A stretch of 22,687 bases of DNA, taken from positions 1 to 22,687 of the forward strand of contig QXVZ01023318.1 of NCBI GenBank assembly GCA_008931825.1. Reading direction: 5' to 3'. The position numbers and the translations under genes were made by a program. Origin of the DNA: Phallusia fumigata. Lineage: Eukaryota > Chordata > Ascidiacea > Phlebobranchia > Ascidiidae. Of the stretch, positions 18,401 through 22,687 are shown piece after piece; the stretch's first letter is position 1; every line of letters begins with the position of its first letter. The notes beneath the pieces are model-generated. The model had not been told where the DNA came from and did no database searches. It saw only the letters and a list, made by a program, of their open reading frames with translations.

Positions 18401-21177
18401 TTAGGGTATCATTGGGAACAACAGTCTACCTGCGCGTTTGAATAACTTAAAAAAATTCTTGTTAACGGCTAAAATACCGTTATTTAAGTCTGTGCCGAAG
18501 TGCAAAATTCGACAATAATAGGGATGGGCCGATCGAGCCATGCTGATGTACTCGGTACCAATTATCGTTTTTTAATTCTCGTTGCTCGACCGCAGTTTTG
18601 AGAAAAAAATATGGCGACCCATTTATTGTGACGTCACAAACCACGAGCGTACTTCGGCAGTTTCTAGACAAGCGCCTGAAGTAGTTTTGCTTGTGTTGTT
18701 TCCAAGTGGCATATTAAGATTGACAATTTTAGTGAGAATTTCTTCGAGTTTTCGTTTCAAACTGTCAATTTCCCACCTTCGTGTTGTAAACTTTCACCCA
18801 TNTAAGAAGGTTTCAGGCGAAGTCTGAATTCTTTGCTCCTTGCATTCGGCGAATCGGAATTTAATACAACAACGCAAGCGCCAATAAACAATAGTGTAGG
18901 ACGTTGTGTAACATTTAAGGAATGTATTTAGATTTCATAACATGTGCCGTTATATTGCTTTTAAAACATCTTGACACGTTTAGATATCCCTTATGAACAT
19001 GTTTTTAGGAGGTAATAAGGATCAACAGGCCCTTCCAGTGTTGTGCCGGTTGCTGTTGGTGCGCAAATGCCGACTGCTGTGCTTTGACCCTCAGCGTCGA
19101 ATCTCCTGTGGGAACAACTATTGGAAGCATTCGTCAAAGGCAAGTACAATACCTAAAAAACATACTAACAAATATTTTTTAGGTATTGTATGAACTATAA
19201 CCGGTATTCAGGGTATCATTGGGAACAACAGTCTACCTGCGCGTTTGAATAACTTATAAAAATTCTTGTTAACGGCTAAAATACCGTTATTCAAGTCTGT
19301 GCCGAAGTGCGAAATTCGACAATAATAGAGATGGGCCGATCGAGCAATGCCGATGCACTCGGTACCAAGTATCGTTTTTTAATTCTCGTTGCTCGACCGC
19401 AGTTTTGAGAAAAAATATGGCGACCCATTTATTGTGACGTCACAAACCACGAGAGTACTTTGGCAGAACGCAGTTTTCGCCTGTTTCTAGACAAAAGCCT
19501 GAAGTAGTTTTGCTTATGTTGTTTCCAAGTGGCATATTAGGATTGACAATTTTAGTGAGCATTTCTTCGATTTTTCATTTTAAACTGTCAATTCCCCACC
19601 TTCGTATTGTAAACTTTCCCCCATTCCCGTTTTGTTTTGTTTTGTTATTTTCTGCGAAGTCGAAAAACACGCGTTGCCATCTAGTGACTCTGTAGGGATG
19701 AAGTGACATTGAATTTCCAACCTGTGTGTTGNCGTTTCAAACTGTCAATTTCCCACCTTCGTGTTGTAAACTTTCACCCATTCCCGTTTTGTTTTGTTAT
19801 TTTCTGCGAAGTCGAAAAACACGCGTTGCCATCTAGTGACTCTGTAGGAATGTAGTGACACTGAATTTCCAACCTGTGTGTTGTTCAGCCCTTTGACAAT
19901 CAAAGTTGTGAAAATCTTACTTGTAATGGTTGGTATGTAACACATTACCGCGGCACGTGACTGTCATGTGCCTTGAAACAATTGGCACGTGACCATTTGA
20001 GATATTCAATCCTTTTCTGTTTACGTTAACAAAACATGTTGGCAAGGAGCAAAAGAAATACTTTAAACAGTACTTCTTATGACTATACAAGCCAAAAGCC
20101 TAGTTTGAGACTTAATTCAACATGATTGTATGTTTTTTTTTACAGCAGGGGCGATTTCTTTTACCCTGAACTAACAAATTTTCTTTACTACATTTGAAAA
20201 CCGCTGTTGCACCAAATATACTAACTGCGGCAGTTAAAAACGAATGCATGTTTCCCAAACACATTATTCCCCTTAAATTTATGATAGGTCTTTAGAAAAT
20301 GGTAATTTGCTCCAAGTCTCTGACTTCTGAGTATCATTTCAATATATTTGCAACATTCCTTTGTTTTATTTCCACAGTCAATCTTGCTGGATACCCCACT
20401 ACAGCATCCATGATGCAAATGGTTCTGAAATTTTCACTATCAAAGGTCCTTGCTGCATCTGTCATGGTCCATGTTGTACATGTGACTTTCCATTCGAGAT
20501 TTTCTCCAAGGGAAGCACTGAAACTCCAGTCGGTCGTATCACCAAGCAATGGTCAGGTCTGGTCAAGGAAATGTTCACTGATGCCACCAACTTTTCAGTG
20601 ACTTGTAAGTTAGATTGGGATTAATCTTTTGTTTTACACTTGTGTTTCTGCATGCAGAAACATCATTGCCTTAAAATGTTAGATACTGTAGGACCTAAGG
20701 TAAAATAATTTAGTGAATATATATTTTTGTTAATTGAGTGATAATGTGTGCGAAATGGTAATGTGGTAAAAAACAACCCTGTCCTTCAATAGTAGTTCTG
20801 TACCAAAATGTATAAAAGTTAAATCATTTTATTGTTTAGTTCCTCTTGACTTGGACGTGAAGATGAAAGCTGTTCTCCTTGGTGCAACTTTCCTTATTGT
20901 AAGTAGAGTTTAGTTTATTGAATCATGTATGTTTTACAAACAAGAAAGAGCTGTTCCTGTGTGACAATATTTGTTTGACATAAACAAAAATCTGGTCTCA
21001 CAAATGTTTTACAACTGAAAAAAATGTTTTGTATTTTCTCTTCGTGACCATTTTTAATAATAATTGAAAGGTCTAATGTAATCAGTGGAGGCTAACTTTA
21101 TATTTTATGTCTGGAATGTTAATTTTTACATTTTCTTGTAGGACATGATGTTCTTCGAGAACCAAAATCAACAGTAA
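12408..21177 (+). CDS. Phospholipid scramblase family protein (eight coding exons)
   Basis: Joined exons are 12408-12413, 12508-12637, 12978-13055, 13498-13574, 18214-18344, 20378-20604, 20840-20898 and 21142-21177, 744 nt, 247 aa. Phases agree at every junction. Family features: a short Pro-rich N-terminus (3-24), PPGLEYL (23-29) opening the scramblase domain, a Cys cluster C108-C121 like the palmitoylated Cys stretch of PLSCR1, [10 protein letters not shown] (193-202) at the place of the PLSCR1 nuclear-localisation segment, the Ca2+-binding-like loop D209-D220, then a C-terminal membrane helix (about 223-241) and a short polar tail. Family members move phospholipids between membrane leaflets in a Ca2+-dependent way and also act in signalling. 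The protein is shorter than human PLSCR1 (318 aa), mainly at the N-terminus. Which vertebrate paralog it matches best cannot be told here. Confidence 0.9.
12508..12637 (+). other. Scramblase coding exon 2
   Basis: Acceptor TTTTTTGCAG, donor G|GTTGGTG, phase 0 to 1. Encodes the Pro/Gln/Met-rich N-terminus and [20 protein letters not shown], closely matching the start of the scramblase domain. Confidence 0.9.
12978..13055 (+). other. Scramblase coding exon 3
   Basis: Acceptor CTTATTTAAG, donor GAAG|GTAAC, phase 1 to 1. Encodes [11 protein letters not shown] then Q-Q-C-Y-F-A-H-E, as in the family. Confidence 0.9.
13498..13574 (+). other. Scramblase coding exon 4
   Basis: Acceptor TTTTTTCAG, donor CGG|GTAAGC, phase 1 to 0. 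Encodes the C-x-x-x-C-C-G-P motif (76-83) and H-I-T-D-N-A-G-R. Confidence 0.9.
13575..18213 (+). other. Scramblase intron 4, large
   Basis: About 4.6 kb, much longer than the others. No exon-like block with family similarity is seen inside. It holds an inverted copy of an interspersed repeat (17131-17237) and two small perfect hairpins, 8 bp at 17487-17506 and 7 bp at 17552-17569. Short open frames near 14405-14662 and 17260-17900 show nothing recognisable. Confidence 0.7.
17131..17237 (-). repeat. Inverted copy of the interspersed repeat
   Basis: Read on the minus strand it begins GTAGGGTTGCCAACTCTGTT and runs through AATAAAGGGCATG to AAAACACACTTTCAATTATT, matching 8343-8450 and 9874-9975 with modest divergence. 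Confidence 0.65.
18214..18344 (+). other. Scramblase coding exon 5 (copy used in the model)
   Basis: Acceptor GTTTTTAG, phase 0 to 2. Encodes [10 protein letters not shown] then the Cys-rich segment C108-C121 and G-T-T-I-G-S-I-R-Q. The donor is AAAG|GCAAGT, a GC-AG intron whose other positions fit the consensus for GC donors. Confidence 0.9.
18519..18540. mobile_element. Possible transposon end
   Basis: TAGGGATGGGCCGATCGAGC followed by ACTCGGTACC looks like the ends of some hAT-type non-autonomous elements. No matching inverted end was found nearby, so this is a weak suggestion. The other haplotype has TAGAGATGGGCCGATCG at 19327. Confidence 0.25.
18802..18802. other. Ambiguous base at a contig join
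   Basis: Single N between the haplotype block at 18008-18801 and its near-copy starting 18803. Confidence 0.8.
18803..19731. repeat. Inserted allelic block with a second exon 5
   Basis: Lies between two Ns. Its first part matches 18008-18801 and its last part (about 19626-19731) matches the sequence after 19782. It therefore spans the join between the two outer pieces, as an alternative haplotype contig would. Confidence 0.85.
19009..19139 (+). other. Second copy of scramblase exon 5
   Basis: Same length, acceptor and GC donor as 18214-18344. The differences I see are four third-position changes (AGA/AGG, TTT/TTC, GCT/GCC, GTT/GTC), all silent, so the peptide is identical. Using both copies in one transcript would break the frame (131 nt). 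Probably the other allele, not a mutually exclusive exon. Confidence 0.85.
19732..19732. other. Ambiguous base at a contig join
   Basis: Single N after which the sequence restarts with 49 bases already present at 18753-18801. Confidence 0.8.
20378..20604 (+). other. Scramblase coding exon 6
   Basis: Acceptor TTTCCACAG, donor ACTT|GTAAGT, phase 2 to 1. Encodes residues 142-216: Y-S-I-H-D-A-N-G, the second Cys cluster (C166, C167, C169, C173, C174, C176), [10 protein letters not shown] and the start of the Ca2+-binding-like loop. Confidence 0.95.
20840..20898 (+). other. Scramblase coding exon 7
   Basis: Acceptor TTGTTTAG, donor ATT|GTAAGT, phase 1 to 0. Encodes [12 protein letters not shown] and most of the C-terminal membrane helix. 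Confidence 0.95.
21142..21177 (+). other. Scramblase coding exon 8 with stop
   Basis: Acceptor TTTTCTTGTAG. Encodes [11 protein letters not shown] and TAA. D-x-M-F-F-E is the usual end of the helix in the family. Confidence 0.95.
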
Positions 21178-21585
21178 GCAATGTCCAAGCAGTTTGACAC
21201 CAAACCAGTCCCAATGACTTTTTTTGTTAAACATTACCCGTTACTTTTGCAAAGAAAATCTGTGCACAAATTCAAACCTTGTTACTGGTTGGTATTGCTT
21301 TTGTTTCCATGTATAATTTCATAGCTGTTTGTTGTTTATAAGCTACTGTATATTGCAAGGCGTGACTGGGCTGTCAAAAACTGATTGTCTTTTTTTCATT
21401 GAGTATGCAAATTGTATAGTTTCAGGAAGTGTTTCTAATCTTCATACACTTTGTGCATTCCAATATTCCTATTAGACTCTTAGTTATCCTTTTTGGTCTT
21501 GTGATGTAAACTGAGTGAGATGAAATGATAACAATTCATTAGGCTCTGTCCCTGTTAAAATTGGTTGCCTGTAATGAAGATATTT

Positions 21586-21591
21586 AATAAA
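21586..21591 (+). terminator. Candidate scramblase poly(A) signal
   Basis: AATAAA about 410 bases after the stop, followed by a GT-containing stretch. Further AATAAA motifs occur at 21783-21788 and near 21983, so alternative ends are possible. Confidence 0.4.
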
Positions 21592-22687
21592 AAAAGTAGT
21601 GAATTAGTGCGTATGCATGCTTGAACTATTTGTCAAATCTCTTTAAACCAGTAACATCACAATATTTTTCCTAATACGCAACTATTTTTACCAGGCCTTA
21701 GCTCTAAAATGCATTGATATTTCTTTACTTATAAAAACTCAAATTTATTGCAGCGGTAGTAAACAACCGTCCTTGTTTGTAAAATAAAGCATGTAAAGTG
21801 CATTGCAATTAAACATTTATTTGTTGTACAAATGACAACAGGGTCAACTCACAATGATCTATTAACAAATTGTTTAACTGTCCTGAATCGATGCTTTTGT
21901 TGATAAATATTTGTCTTTAATTCAACAACATAGTATAGTAAAAGTGTATTGTATATTGATGGTAGCAATTTATGAAACCCTAAATAAACATATTAAACTG
22001 GTTTCAAGAGAAAAAGACTATTAACTCCTTTACTGTTTTATAGTGTTGTAGTATTTTCAAATGCTCTTGTATGAAGACAGTTAATTATGCTTATTTATTC
22101 AGTTTCTGTTATATTAACAATAGCTTACCTTAGGCAGCTTTGCTGAAACCAATCTATCTGGGGTGCTATTATACAACTTTTTGAATGGAACTGCTTTTAA
22201 TTTTTTGATGCATTGTTTGTAAAACTTACTGTTTCCCAGAAAATGTTGTTACCTTACTGATTCTAAATACCTTAACCAAATATAACTTTGACCTTGAGTT
22301 TAGAAGGGATTTTGTTTCTGTTAATAGCAATGGTTTAAGGGCCAGACATACAATAACATCCAGGATCTATATTTTATTTGGTATGATGGGTAAGTGTTAA
22401 TTAACACCTTAGGTAAATGTAACTATAGTTAGGTAATGTAATCGGAAAGATTAACATAAGGAGCATAAAACGAAGTTGGCAATAAAATTTATTAAAACAT
22501 ACAGATTATGCAATACTGAGGATGACATTAAAGAATTGGAATGGCAGATAGAATATTAACAATAGATTCTATTTTATACTAAAAGTTATGGCTGCAAGAA
22601 ACGTAGGAGCTTCAAAGCGGACCTGGCAACGGCTGCGTGTATAGGGTCAAACAAAACTAGTACTGATACAACAGGGTACTATGCGGA
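21592..22687. other. Right flank, no convincing gene
   Basis: AT-rich sequence beyond the scramblase stop; the first part may be 3' UTR. No convincing exon or RNA gene. AATAAA-type signals occur on both strands around 22475-22495, which could mark convergent gene ends. Confidence 0.5.

Larger units (their letters stand above)
18008..18801. repeat. Haplotype block containing scramblase exon 5
   Basis: Begins TAAGAAGGTTTCAGGCG and ends CTTTCACCCAT directly before an N. It matches 18803 to about 19625 with scattered substitutions and small indels. The last 49 bases (18753-18801) are identical to 19733-19781. Confidence 0.85.

Noticed and set aside
19009-19139. Mutually exclusive alternative exon 5
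   Set aside because: The peptide is identical, the differences are silent, and the copy lies between Ns with a 49-base overlap of the outer pieces, so an allelic contig is the simpler reading.
22586-22632. Terminal coding exon of a minus-strand gene
   Set aside because: An acceptor-like CACGCAG and short open frames exist, but more than one frame is possible, none is recognisable, and the window ends just beyond.

Overview
The window looks like animal nuclear DNA, most likely from an ascidian tunicate of the Ciona type. This is inferred from an intron-rich vertebrate-like phospholipid scramblase, small introns, a short tRNA-derived SINE, secreted Trp/Arg-rich peptide precursors, and single Ns at what look like unmerged haplotype contigs. 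I could not run a species-level search.

Left half (578 to about 11420): a tandem segmental duplication. Unit A (578-4463) and unit B (4464 to about 11420) start at the same GGGGACTGCG. They are clearly homologous but well diverged. Each carries one plus-strand gene for a small secreted peptide: gene 1 at 1164-1535 (75 aa) and gene 2 at 6200-6567 (76 aa). Both predict a signal peptide, a strongly cationic core with Trp every five residues (G-R-W-R pentads), and a separate exon for an acidic tail. This is the layout of an antimicrobial-peptide precursor. Unit B also holds a minus-strand paralog (exons 5370-5535 and 5067-5122), head to head with gene 2, with an in-frame TAG at a conserved Trp codon. 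All three genes share a 5' UTR intron that ends exactly at the ATG, and a phase-1 intron before the acidic exon. In genes 1 and 2 the UTR intron holds a hairpin whose loop is perfectly complementary to that intron's own 5' splice site.

Middle (7855-10705): two near-identical blocks joined at a single N (9168). They are probably two haplotypes placed in series. One has a complete tRNA-derived SINE and the other an internally deleted one. A perfect 29-bp inverted repeat follows at 10785-10852.

Right half (12408-21177): one plus-strand phospholipid scramblase gene, eight coding exons, 247 aa. Exon 5 appears twice (18214-18344 and 19009-19139). The second copy sits between two Ns, and the sequence left of the first N ends with 49 bases identical to those that start right of the second N. 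The second copy is therefore almost certainly an allelic contig and not a real duplicated exon. The rest is intron or AT-rich flank in which I see no further convincing gene.
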